Positions 46,839 through 56,949 of a DNA stretch of 60,000 nucleotides are shown here, piece after piece. Each line of letters starts with the position of its first letter. Position 1 is the stretch's first letter. The position numbers and the translations under genes are program-made. Origin of the DNA: Takakia lepidozioides (Eukaryota > Streptophyta > Takakiopsida > Takakiales > Takakiaceae); contig CM060733.1 in NCBI GenBank assembly GCA_030704615.1, forward strand, positions 40,488,001 to 40,548,000, read 5' to 3'. The notes beneath the pieces were generated by a model, which was given only the letters and a program-made list of their open reading frames with translations, did no database searches and had not been told where the DNA came from.

Positions 46839-46843
46839 GTGTC
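46839..46843. other. Target-site duplication GTGTC (left)
   Basis: Identical to 53,568-53,572. Five bases, the usual length for Ty3/gypsy integration. Confidence 0.95.
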
Positions 46844-47631
46844 TGTCACGCACCTCACTTCGGTAAACTCCCCTTCAAGTCATAGATACTCGCTTTGATG
46901 CGCGCGTGTCGCGCACCTCACTTCGGTAAACTCCCCTTCAAGTCATAGATACTCGCTTTAATGCGCGCGCCTGACTCCCAACCTGGCCGCCGGGCCAACT
47001 TGGAGCTTCGGCTGCTCACCGGGACATAACGGTCCTCTCTCGCTTCCCTCTAAAACCCTCCACCTAATTGGGACTAGGAGAATTCCCTTTGGTAGATGGC
47101 AGTCCGGAACAGCTCCCCACTCTTTGGTCGCTTTCCGGCTCGCTCGCTTACTCACTAGTTTTTGGTCACCAACGGGCTTGCACCGTTCTCGGGGTTACTA
47201 CTCCCTATATATACTTCTGTAGCTATCCGCGGGGGTTTCACAACCAGCCATGCCATTTTATGGCGAACCACCACGAAGACCCTCGATTCCCGGTGGTGAG
47301 TCGCGGTGAGTCTTGGCCCGCTCACCACGGCCCCTATGGACCGTGATGAGTCCCAAGACTCCCCACGACTCCCACCATGAGGTCTCTGCCCCCTTGGTGA
47401 GTCCTATGCCACCCCCACTAAGTCCCACTAAGCTACCACCACCCTTGTGGAGCCACCCCCACCGCAACCCGGTGTGCGGGGCTCCACCTAGTGAGCGCCT
47501 CCGCCTCCTTGAGTGCCTTGGGCACTCAAGGGTGCTTCAGCCCCCGTACCTATCGCTACTACTACCCCCACCACAGGGGCAGCCCCTCTTGTGTCCCGAC
47601 CTCCCTGCCCTCAAGGCAAAGGGCCGCGACA
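46844..47631 (-). repeat. 3' LTR of the chromovirus, with duplicated outer tip
   Basis: 46,907-47,631 is a 725-bp match to the 5' LTR. The extra 46,844-46,906 is a 63-bp tandem copy of the LTR's outermost bases (TGTCACGCACCTCACTTCGG against TGTCGCGCACCTCACTTCGG). A TATATATA at 47,206-47,213 is the likely promoter core. Confidence 0.95.
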
Positions 47632-48537
47632 CACACCCCTACCAACAGGGAGTCGATGTCCTCATCGACTTGTCCATTTTGTAGAAACGAACATCCAAGT
47701 TGTGGCGTCCCACATCAAGGAGTTTGTTTCCGTACCATGGCGTCCCATGGCAAAGAATCAAACCCCACACTTGACTCTACTCTCGACTAGCTAGTTCGGC
47801 CGACTTCCTCCAAGTCCCGGCCAAGGGTGGAGCTTCTCCAGCTCCTCCCAGTGCACTCTTCTTGGCCTACTTCAAGGCCAAGGAACGATCCTCCCCGAGG
47901 ATCGAATCGCCTTACTGCAACAACATTGCTTGCGATCGCTCATGATGCCGCTTTTGGCATCACCTTGAGCAAGGGTTCACCTGGAACCCTCTTTGACTAG
48001 GAAAATAACCTTGAACCAACCGTGCGCCTCAATCACTACAATTGGGTCCGCCTTGGAATGCTGGCCTGAGGTACGGGAACATGCCGAAGCCGCACTACGA
48101 CTTCGTCCCGAAGCTACACGATTATAGTACGTGAACGGAAGCACGTAGCTTCCGCGTTAGCCCGCACTACAAGGCAATCCCCTTGGTAGCGCAGTTATAG
48201 TACGCGCACGCGCCAGGTGCGCACTAGCACGTGAACTCCCAAAGAAGGCGCAAGTTTCCTTGCCCCTTGGATGGGAGTCACCCGATTTCGGCACTGCGCA
48301 AACACATGATTAACCCAATTTACCTCTCCCACTTTTGTAAGCTAGCATGCATTCTACACACTAGCCAACCACACCATGCATCACCATTCCAAACACAATA
48401 GGACGCACAATATTTGGAACCCATTTCCTTTATAACAAATTTTTGTACAATACAAGTTTTTGCAATCGGATTCCTGAGCTAGCTAAACCGGGCTAAGCAT
48501 GCATTTCCTCCCCCACGCTCCAAGGTTGATGTCCCCA
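47632..48537. other. Chromovirus 3' untranslated region
   Basis: No ORF of note between the chromodomain stop and the 3' LTR. The purine-rich minus-strand stretch GGTAGGGGTGTG at 47,632-47,643 is a plausible polypurine tract. Confidence 0.6.
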
Positions 48538-50956
48538 TCAACGCTTCTTCCGCTTTTGAGGTCGCCTTTCGAAAGCTGCAACCGCCTCGGATGCGTTTCC
48601 CATTTCTGAAGCACGCACCCAAGATGCCTCCACGTGATGATAGCCCTTCCATTTGACGAGATACTCCGTTTCTCGGTTCCTGAACCTCCTCGACTTAAGT
48701 ATTGCCTCCACCTCGTACTCAGGTTCATTTTCATGATCCAACAGCATAGGTGGTGGACGCAACACTTGATGCCGATTCGGACGCGCTTCATCTTTGAAGT
48801 AAGGCTTCAAAAGGGAGACATGGAATACTGGGTGCACCTTGCTGTTTGCCGGCAGCTCCAATTCATACACATCCTCATTCATAACCTTCCGAATGCGAAA
48901 GGGTCCCGCATACGGAGGTACGAACTTCGGACTCACTTCCGGAGGTAGTCGGAAATTCTTGATGTTCAACCAGACCTCTATGCCTGCCTCAAACTTCACT
49001 TCCTCCGCTTCCGATTCGCCTGCCTTTCATACCGTTTCCTAGCTTTGGCAATATTGTACTTTGCGAGCTTCAACAAACGCTCGCGTTCTTCCAGTACCGC
49101 CGCTACTGCGGTTCATCAACGTCCTGGGCGGCCCAACTTGTCGGCACCAGAGGTGCTTTTCCATAGACCAACACAAAAGGGGAAACTCCCGTTGCGGAGT
49201 GTTCTGTGTTATTATAACAGAACTCTGCCGCGTCTAAGTGTTCCATCCAGTCTGATTGGTCTGCCGACACGTAATTCCGCAAGAATTGCTTCACTACGGA
49301 ATTCACTCTTTCCGTTTGGCCGTCCGTCGTAGGTCGGAAGGCGGTGCTCATCTTCAGCCTCGTCCCCATCTTCTTCCAAAGTGCTCTCCAGAATTTACTC
49401 GTAAACTTTGGATCGCGGTCCGAGACAATATCCTTCGGGACTCCATGATGCTTTAAGACGTGGGCGAAGTAAAGTCGCCCTGTCTCCTGCGCCGTTGCCC
49501 TCTCCTTGGTGGGGATGAAATGGCCCATTTTACTGAACCTATCTACCACCACCATGATTGCATCGAATCCTTTTGACAGCGGCATAGCAGTCATGAAATC
49601 CATCGAGACGCTTTCCCAAGTCCCCTCTGGAATCGGCAAGGGTTGTAACAGCCCCGCTTGCTTTTTGTACTCGCTCCGGTTTTGTTGGCATGTGGTGCAT
49701 GTCTTGACATACTCCTCTGCCTCCTCCCTCAGTTTGGGCCAGAAATACTCTTTCTTCAAGAGTGCCGCAGTGCGCTTGGCTCCACCGTGGCCGCAAGCGG
49801 GCTATCATGGCATTCTCTCAAGAGACTATCCCTGATCCCTCCCTTCGGCACGTAGAGACGCTTTTGCTTATACCGGAGCAGTCCATTTTGCAAGTGGAAC
49901 TGCGATTTAACCCCCATCCTCAAGTCCTGCATCACGGACTTCGCCAGCTCATCCTTCCGGCAAGCCTTCCGGATCTTCCTTTGGAGTGCCGTCTCGCCCT
50001 TGTACACCAACAAGAGCTGCTGCTTTCTACTTAAAGCATCGGCCACCACATTGTCCCGTCCCGGTTTGTACTGGATATCCACGTCGAACACTGCCAAAGT
50101 ATCTTGTCACCTAAGTTGTTTTGGGGACAACTTTGGCTGCGTGGCAAAATACTTCACCGTGACATTGTCCGTGAACACCTTCACTGGGTTGGAACCAACA
50201 TAGTGGCGCCAGAGCTCAAGGCAATGTACCACCGCCTTCATCTCTTTTCGTGCGTCGGCCACCGTCGCTCCACTTCATTCAGTTTCTTACTTTCGTAAGC
50301 CACTGGACGTCCATCTTGCATAAGTACACCCCAATCGCGAAGTCCGATGCATCTGTATGAATCTCAAACGGACGATCGAACTCCGGGATTTTCAAGACTG
50401 GAGCTTCCGTCATCCGCTGCTTCAATTCAGCAAAAGCTTGGCCATAAAATGTGTTCCATATCCAGACTTTGGATTTACACAGAAGGTCCAACAGCGGCCC
50501 CGCGATCTTGGCGAAATTTCTCACATACTTCCGGTAATAGGAGGCGAGTCCTAGGAAGGATCGCACTCCCGGGACCGAAGTCGGAGGCTCCCAATCCAAG
50601 ATCGCCCTCACCTTTCTGTCATCCATTTTGATCCCATCCTGTGTAATCATGTGCCCCAAGAACTCCACTTTTGTGACCCCGAATTCGCACTTTGAAGCTT
50701 TGGCATACAGCTTCCCTTCTCGCAATTTTTGGAACACCCTTTTGAGGTGCTCCAGGTGCTCCTCCTTTGTTTTCGAGTACACCAAGATGTCGTCGATGTA
50801 CACGATCACAAAGTCATCCAACCACTCCTGGAAAAGGCTGTTCATCAGCGTGCTAAATGTCGCCGGTGCATTGGTGAGCCCAAAAGGCATCACCAAGAAC
50901 TCATATGAACCATACCTTGTCCTGCACGCGGTCTTCTCCTCATCTCCTTCCACCAC
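48538..50956 (-). pseudogene. Chromovirus pol: RT (N-terminus deleted), RNase H, integrase, chromodomain
   Basis: RT resumes at [35 protein letters not shown] and VIVYIDDILVYSKT. The earlier RT motifs, about 90-100 codons, are missing at the 50,940-50,956 joint. RNase H starts FEIHTDASDFAIGV, shifts frame near 50,325 and continues to DIQYKPGRDNVVADALSRKQ. Integrase after another shift has the zinc module (ECHDSPLA...CTTCQQNRSEY) and D, D, E in SMDFMTAM, SDRDPKF and GQTERVN. The last ORF (48,999-48,538) has VHPVFHVSLLKPY and then a chromodomain, EYEVEAILKSRRFRNRETEY followed by LVKWKGYHHVEASWVRASEM. Chromodomains guide chromovirus integrase to marked chromatin. The element needs helper proteins to move. 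Confidence 0.9.
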
Positions 50957-52787
50957 CCAAAATCATCTCAATCTTGTGGTCAACTCCTCTTCGCGGTGGC
51001 AAGCCGCTTGGTAATTCCTCCGGCATCACATCCTGGTATTTCTCCAAAATCCCCTTGATCCAATCTGGGCTCGGCTCCCCATCGCCTTCTCCCTTCACTT
51101 CTCTAATGTAAAGCAAGAACTGGGATTCGTGTGCCTCCTCCATGGCCCACTCCCTTGCTGATAGAAGGTTTATTCGCCCTCCCACGGATTTGGGCGTTTC
51201 CGACACTCGTAAGACCTCGCCACCATTCCCACATGGCAGCGTGACTACTCTCTTGCGGCCATCTATGACTGCTCCGGATTTGCTCAAAAAGGTCATCCCT
51301 AAAATGAGATCTACTCCATCGATCTCGCAGATGGTGAAGTTCTCACGTCCCTCCCAACTCCCCAGTTGAAGAGGAACATCTATCGCCAACCTTGTCGCCA
51401 ACTGTGGTTCTCCTTTGGCAGAACGCACCTCAATAGAGGCCCCCACGTCACTTGTCGGGAATCCCAGCTTTTGTGCCGTTGCCGGTGTCATGAAGGAGTG
51501 CGACGCTCCTGTGTCCACCAACAACGACACATTAGTTCCAGATATTATCCCATCCACGAACAATAACTGACTCCCTTTTCGTAAGGCGCCAGATTCCTGA
51601 TACAACTCACAAGAAAATTTGCCTACCTTGCAAGTTCTGGCGACCACCGCTTCCACCAAGCTACTGATGGTATCTTCCGACAGCTCCGTGGTCGCCCGAG
51701 TCATGTTCAATTGTCGGGGCTTCGTGCACTTCTTGGCCATGTGCCCGGGCTCCCCACAATTGAAACACACTCCATCAAAGGTCGCCTTCTGTCCGCCATA
51801 AGCCGCTCCACCCGTTTTTCCTTTCGGAGCACCGAGTGCCGCCTTGACGTGTGAAGGCCCTCCCTTTGATTTCCACGTGTCATTATCGCCGCGTGGCCTA
51901 TCCCACTTCTTTTCCGGTCGGAAGGAGTCACCTTCCCGCCAAATCTTCTTGTGGTTCAGCTCCGTACGGCCTTGTCTTTCACCCCTAGGGACATCCGAGA
52001 AACATTCAGCCCTCTCAATTGCCTCGTTCAAAGTCTTGGGTGGCTTCTCCTCCAACTTCCGCCTGGCCCATGGGGCCAGTCCCGCCACAAAGTTGAAGAC
52101 CATTTCTGGTTCTGCCATGTCCGCGACTTCGAGCAACAGCACATTGAAAGCCTGGACGTACCCCCGAATGTCATCTGTTTGCTTCAAATTCCTCATCTTG
52201 TCCCGGGCAAGCCAAGACGCGTTGAGGGGCACAAACTGTCTCTTCAACAATTCCTTGAACCCACTCCAGTTCAAGGTTTCCGGACTTGGACCTCGGTCGT
52301 GAAGGCGTTTCTGCCACCATTGTTGAGCATAGCCCCTCAAATAGGTGGGAGCCACTTCCATGCGATCCTCGTCACTCAACTTGGCCGCCCGGAAGTACTG
52401 CTCCAGCTCCAAGAGCCAGGTGTTGAGTGCCTTCCGATTTCGGACGCCCTCGAAGGTGCCGGGTTCCTTAGGCTTCACCTTAAACTTTGTCTTAGTGGAA
52501 GTGGCATTAGCCGCCTTCAACACGTCTTTCAACGTCCCGCCAAACTGCACCAACAACCCTTCCCAAAAGGCTGCCGGCATGGGAGGCATCTCTTGGTTTG
52601 TCGGAGCTCTCAAGGATTCCTCGGGCTCCGACTCCTCGGATTCCTCCCGCTCTTGGGCGGCCTCGTTTTCGGAAACATGCATCGCTTCCTCAAACGGCCG
52701 CCTCGGTGACACGCCGCCCCCATCGGGCTCACCGGGATCATCATCTTTTGGGCCGTTCCGCTTTCGCTTCGGCTTGCCCGACCCCAT
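50940..52787 (-). CDS. Chromovirus Gag-protease
   Basis: First ATG at 52,787 (MGSGKPKRKRNGPKDDD), 56 bp inside the 5' LTR; open for about 615 codons. An acidic N-terminus precedes the retrotransposon gag domain (NTWLLELEQYFRAAKLSDED, YAQQWWQKRLHD, KELLKRQFVPLNA, FVAGLAPWARRKLEEKPPKT), one CCHC knuckle CFNCGEPGHMAKKC, and an aspartic protease with LLVDTGASHSFMTPATAQKL and DLILGMTFL. It ends in EELPSGLPPRRGVDHKIEM, the start of the pol connector, then falls into the RT deletion. Intact apart from that truncation, in keeping with a young insertion. Confidence 0.9.
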   Translation of the reverse strand: MGSGKPKRKRNGPKDDDPGEPDGGGVSPRRPFEEAMHVSENEAAQEREESEESEPEESLRAPTNQEMPPMPAAFWEGLLVQFGGTLKDVLKAANATSTKTKFKVKPKEPGTFEGVRNRKALNTWLLELEQYFRAAKLSDEDRMEVAPTYLRGYAQQWWQKRLHDRGPSPETLNWSGFKELLKRQFVPLNASWLARDKMRNLKQTDDIRGYVQAFNVLLLEVADMAEPEMVFNFVAGLAPWARRKLEEKPPKTLNEAIERAECFSDVPRGERQGRTELNHKKIWREGDSFRPEKKWDRPRGDNDTWKSKGGPSHVKAALGAPKGKTGGAAYGGQKATFDGVCFNCGEPGHMAKKCTKPRQLNMTRATTELSEDTISSLVEAVVARTCKVGKFSCELYQESGALRKGSQLLFVDGIISGTNVSLLVDTGASHSFMTPATAQKLGFPTSDVGASIEVRSAKGEPQLATRLAIDVPLQLGSWEGRENFTICEIDGVDLILGMTFLSKSGAVIDGRKRVVTLPCGNGGEVLRVSETPKSVGGRINLLSAREWAMEEAHESQFLLYIREVKGEGDGEPSPDWIKGILEKYQDVMPEELPSGLPPRRGVDHKIEMILGGGRR

Positions 52788-52828
52788 GATGAGGCCAATC
52801 CCAAGGACGATTGCGTACTGAACTCTAA

Positions 52829-52840
52829 GCTCTGATACCA
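52829..52840 (-). promoter_or_regulatory. Primer-binding site, initiator methionine tRNA
   Basis: Minus strand reads TGGTATCAGAGC, the classic complement of the initiator Met tRNA 3' end, two bases inside the 5' LTR. Confidence 0.95.
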
Positions 52841-52842
52841 AA

Positions 52843-53567
52843 TGTCGCGCACCTCACTTCGGTAAACTCCCCTTCAAGTCATAGATACTCGCTTTGATGC
52901 GCGCGCCTGACTCCCAACCTGGCCGCCGGGCCAACTTGGAGCTTCGGCTGCTCACCGGGACATAACGGTCCCCTCTCGCTTCCCTCTAAAACCCTCCACC
53001 TAATTGGGACTAGGAGAATTCCCTTTGGTAGATGGCAGTCCGGAACAGCTCCCCACTCTTGGTCGCTTTCCGGCTCGCTCGCTTACTCACTAGTTTTTGG
53101 TCACCAACGGGCTTGCACCGTTCTCGGGGTTACTACTCCCTATATATACTTCTGTAGCTGTCCGCGGGGGTTTCACAACCAGCCATGCCATTTTATGGCG
53201 AACCACCACGAAGACCCTCGATTCCCGGTGGTGAGTCGCGGTGAGTCTTGGCCCGCTCACCACGGCCCCTATGGACCGTGATGAGTCCCAAGACTCCCCA
53301 CGACTCCCACCACGAGGTCTCCGCCCCCTTGGTGAGTCCTATGCCACCCCCACTAAGTCCCACTAAGCTACCACCACCCCTTGTGGAGCCACCCCCACCG
53401 CAACCCGGTGTGCGGGGCTCCACCTAGTGAGCGCCTCCGCCTCCTTGAGTGCCTTGGGCACTCAAGGGTGCTTCAGCCCCCGTACCTATCGCTGCTACTG
53501 CCCCCACCACAGGGGCAGCCCCTCTTGTGTCCCGACCTCCCTGCCCTCAAGGCAAAGGGCCGCGACA
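52843..53567 (-). repeat. 5' LTR of the chromovirus
   Basis: 725 bp from TGTCGCGCACC to GGGCCGCGACA. Abuts the primer-binding site after two bases. Confidence 0.95.
53141..53148 (-). promoter_or_regulatory. TATA box in the chromovirus 5' LTR
   Basis: TATATATA followed on the minus strand by GGGAGTAGTAACC; the same box is in the other LTR. It would direct transcription through R-U5 toward gag. Confidence 0.5.
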
Positions 53568-53572
53568 GTGTC
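53568..53572. other. Target-site duplication GTGTC (right)
   Basis: Identical to 46,839-46,843. Removing the element and one copy restores the Tnp2 codons NMDTYLRPL in frame. Confidence 0.95.
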
Positions 53573-55070
53573 CATGTTTGCCACTTGTTTTTTCCCTATG
53601 AGACATTCACTTCATTGTTTCAATGCTCCACCAATATAATATACTACAAAATGAATTACACGTCTTACTCCATGATTATGTCACTCATCAATCTTGCATC
53701 CAAATTATGTCAGAGATCAGAAGTTTAATGTAAAGTCCAAGGCAATAATAAACATGAAATGAGAACGCTCACCTGGCACAATGGCAGCCAACATGATATG
53801 GCCTTTTTTAATTGAAATATACGGAGGGATGTTGTAATTCACCATGGTCACCGGCCAAGTGGAATGACTACATGACTGGACAGAGAATGGGTTGACCCCA
53901 TCCGAGGAGAAGCCGAGGTGGATATGTCGTGGGTCCTCAAAGAGAAAAGGCCACATCTCTTCAATATGCCTCCATACTTGTGAATCTTGTGGCCCGCACA
54001 CTTTTCCCGGGGGGCTCCAATGCGAGGCGTGCTATCTCATGAGTCTGGCCAATTCAGGGCTTCGGTGTTGTGCCCTCAATCGCGGGATGATCGGAAATTA
54101 ATGCATTTTCTAAGATGAAATACCCCACATCCCCCACATGTAATCATCCCATTAGCACAGACAATACAACACCCGTATGTCTTTCCCTTTATATAGCCTC
54201 TCCCTCATTTGGGCGTGAATGGTCAAAACCGAACGTCGCTCCTTCCACTCCTCACTCACTCCTTCCAAAACCACAATCAGATCTTGCATGGATACTACTC
54301 TCTAAACCCTAAACTTTGTGGAATACACTTTACATGCATTGAGAAGATTAAAGAAAGTAATTTTCATGCGAGGGGGAATGGCGTTTATACCTTGCGTGGT
54401 ACTTTTTTCCATTGGACATCATCCCGATATCGGTCTTTCTTGCACTTTGGGTACTTGGTGAGACGCGAATCCTCTCCGTAGTATAGGGTTTTATCACATG
54501 GACATGCATGAAAAATCTTATACTCCATCCCCACAGAATCCAAGACTTTATGCACCTCTTTCCGCGACCGTGACATCTTGGGTTTCAAGTGTGGAGCAAG
54601 GATAGAGTCTGCAATAGTTCGCATTATGGCAAACATCCCAGCATTACTTATGCCAAATCGAATTTGAAGATTGAGCAAAAGTAAGATTGTTGAAAGTCAA
54701 CTCACTTTCGCCCCTTAGTACAAGGGAGTTCTCGCCTCCCTCTCCGTGTCATCTGAGGGGCCATTTCAGGATCATCGATTGGTTGGGTTCCCTCTCCATG
54801 GGATGCATCAGCGCCCACATGAAGCATTAAGAGATCCTCCATGGCTTGCACATCCTCCTGGTTAATTCTATGCTCATTGTTGTCGTCACTGTCACTGTCA
54901 TCGTCATCATCGTCTGGTACTATGGGGGCGGTGTCTCGCCCACAGCTCCGGCCTAATGTACTTGGATTGTTTTCGGATGGGGTGCCAAGAAAATGGACCG
55001 AGAAGGGATGGACAAAGTCTTGATACGAATAAATGAACATAGGGACATATATTATAATGTGTCCTTGCAA
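53573..55070 (-). pseudogene. CACTA TNPD (Tnp2), 5' half with GT-AG introns
   Basis: Minus-strand exons of Tnp2. An acidic N-terminal part (55,070-54,705; DDDDDDSDSDDNNE) leads, with a one-base shift, into LNLQIRFGISNAGMFAIMRT, FHACPCDKTLYYGEDSRLTK, CKKDRYRDD and KKVPRK at 54,391. An intron with GTATAA...CTTAG (54,390-54,110) follows. The next exon (54,109-53,773) has FPIIPRLRAQHRSPELARLM, HIHLGFSSDGVNPFS, NYNIPPYISIKKGHIMLAAI and VPG, with two stops (about 54,098 and 54,044). A second intron is GTGAGC...CATAG (53,772-53,596, phase 1). The last short exon (53,595-53,573) gives GKKQVANM and then meets the chromovirus target duplication. The usual N-terminal transposase-associated domain was not found. 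Confidence 0.85.
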
Positions 55071-56018
55071 CCATACAACTTATTATAAGCGAAATGCAAA
55101 CAACAACCTTCAATGTGTGCATGCATCAAATATGTCATTCAATAATTACATGTATTGCGCAACGTCACGCATGTAAAGTTTCAAACCCAAACAAAATCAT
55201 GCCCCCCCAAGGACGCGTTCATCCTATCAACCAATTTTTGTTTATTAATGTGAAAGAAAATCCTCTCATGCCATTGCACCCATCAAACGGATGTGGCTCA
55301 AGCTTCACTTTTTCCTACATGTGCTTAAATATGTGTGCAACACCTGTACAAAGATCCAGCAGAAAAAAAAAAAAAAAAAAACAAAACAAAACAAAACATT
55401 GCCTCCCAACCAACGCCCTTGCACCAATTTTGAATTAAATCGAATTTAAATGAATTTAGAATAAATATTTACATTTAGAAAATATATGATTGCGGTTTTG
55501 AGGGGCAGTAATGATTTTGTTTTTAGCTCTATTTTGTTCTGTGACATTGGGCTTTGCACCACTACATCTATGCAAAACATTGGACAAAAACAAAATGGAA
55601 AAAAAAATGGGTGTGTTTCTAGGATCACTTTTGTAAAACTCTCTATGAAGAGTGCATGAAGTTGAAGATAACTTAACCTTGGAGTGCAAATGAGAGAACA
55701 AAATATGGTTCTGGGTCCAAATGACTTTGTTTTACCCAAATTTTGCACGCACTTTGCATATGCTATCATTAAGCATATGACTTGAAAATAGAATTTAAAA
55801 AAAAATCATGTGCAGGCGAAACATAATTTTCCGTCTCTACGTCATGTAGCTGCGTTCAACACTAGAATGACCCATTGAATCAACTTGGTTCAAGCGTATA
55901 TTTGGTCCACATGTGCATAACTATGTTTAGATCACATACGCAAAGTTGCAACCCACACGAGCAACAAGAAAAATATTTACATCAATCGATTAATCGGATG
56001 TATACATCATGAGAATAT
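55071..56018. other. AT-rich spacer inside the CACTA element
   Basis: No supported gene. A17 at about 55,365-55,381, AT-rich sequence at 55,430-55,500 and short ORFs without motifs. It may hold intron or intergenic DNA between the SET-like ORF and Tnp2. Confidence 0.5.
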
Positions 56019-56907
56019 CTACAATGCCCCTCTACGCGATCCCTGTCTCAAAGGAACCCTATTTCTATCATACACATCCCACTCACGTTGTAATCGGAGG
56101 TCCCAATCATTCCGGGAGAACTCGTATGATGCAAATAGCTCGCTGCCAGCCCTAATAGTCTTACTAGCACATGTCATCACAAACATGTGCATCCCCTCAC
56201 AGTATACCGACGTATGACCACAAAAGCTCTCATGCCCATCGCTTCGCTCGTCCCATACTACATTGGTTCTCCTAGGATGACCAAAAGAACTGTTGACCAG
56301 CCCAGCAATATTGCCGAACATCACAAAATCTGATCTTAATGAGAGACAACCCCCGTCTACGTACATCCTGTCCGTTGACACACAAAATGTAGGGTAGAAT
56401 GTATGGGGCTTCGAGGCGTAATGTACGGAACCCTGCGGAGGTGTAGTATGGACCGTAGTAGGGAAACAAGTCCACCATGCTGTTTCTCCGAGGAGGAACC
56501 ACAATATCATTGACCGTGAATAAACCCCGACCCATAGCAGGGTCTGTAGCGGCTCTCACAACATACTGTCTCCCCCAATACTCGAACTCCACATTCTCTC
56601 GGATGGAGGTGGGAGGGTCGAGATGATTCCCCCAACAACGAGGCTGGATGGTCCTCAGTAACATAGTCCTATGCGCTTCCCATCGGGGGCGAGGATCCGG
56701 CTCAGGCCGCCCAAGCCAAAGGGGAAGAAACCTAGGGCGAAGCCGACCCTTCCTAGGGATTCGGGGGGCACATGCACGTGGAGGTGGAGGTGGAGGTGAT
56801 ACTGCTGGCGGAGGAGATGAAAGTGGAGGTGGTTGAGGATGTAATGTCGGAGGAGTAGCCGAGGGTACGACGTCCGGATCAGGTACTACCAGAGGTGGAT
56901 CAGGCAA
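56019..56907 (-). pseudogene. SET-domain-like ORF carried inside the CACTA element
   Basis: SET domains are lysine methyltransferases acting mainly on histones. On the minus strand a proline-rich leader (56,907 to about 56,770) precedes RENVEFEYWGRQYVVRAATD, then PAMGRGLFTVNDIVVPP (the G-x-G start motif of SET). A frameshift near 56,430 leads to FYPTFCVSTDRMYVDGGCLS, FGNIAGLVNSSFG and RRTNVVW (where SET proteins have RFINHSC and PNC), then MFVMTCASKTIRAGSELFAS and YEF (the GEEL and Y motif). The NHSC core reads NSSF here, so catalysis is doubtful. It is transcribed in the same direction as Tnp2. It could be a captured host gene or an accessory protein of this CACTA lineage. The SET call rests on motif order only. 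Confidence 0.5.
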
Positions 56908-56949
56908 AGAAACGGACCGTGGGGGGGGGGGGGGGGCACAATCGACCTA

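Larger units (their letters stand above)
46844..53567 (-). mobile_element. Ty3/gypsy chromovirus, nested in the CACTA Tnp2 gene
   Basis: A complete LTR-to-LTR insertion: TGTC...GACA ends, two 725-bp LTRs, an initiator-Met-tRNA primer site, gag-protease, RT-RNase H, integrase and a chromodomain, all read on the minus strand. It is flanked by GTGTC at 46,839-46,843 and 53,568-53,572. LTRs differ at roughly ten positions by eye, so the insertion is young. RT carries a deletion of its first motifs and pol has several frameshifts, so this copy is not autonomous. Confidence 0.95.

Noticed and set aside
51951-52709. Plus-strand ORF of 252 codons over the chromovirus gag
   Set aside because: Antisense shadow of the gag-protease ORF; cysteine/leucine-rich with no domain.
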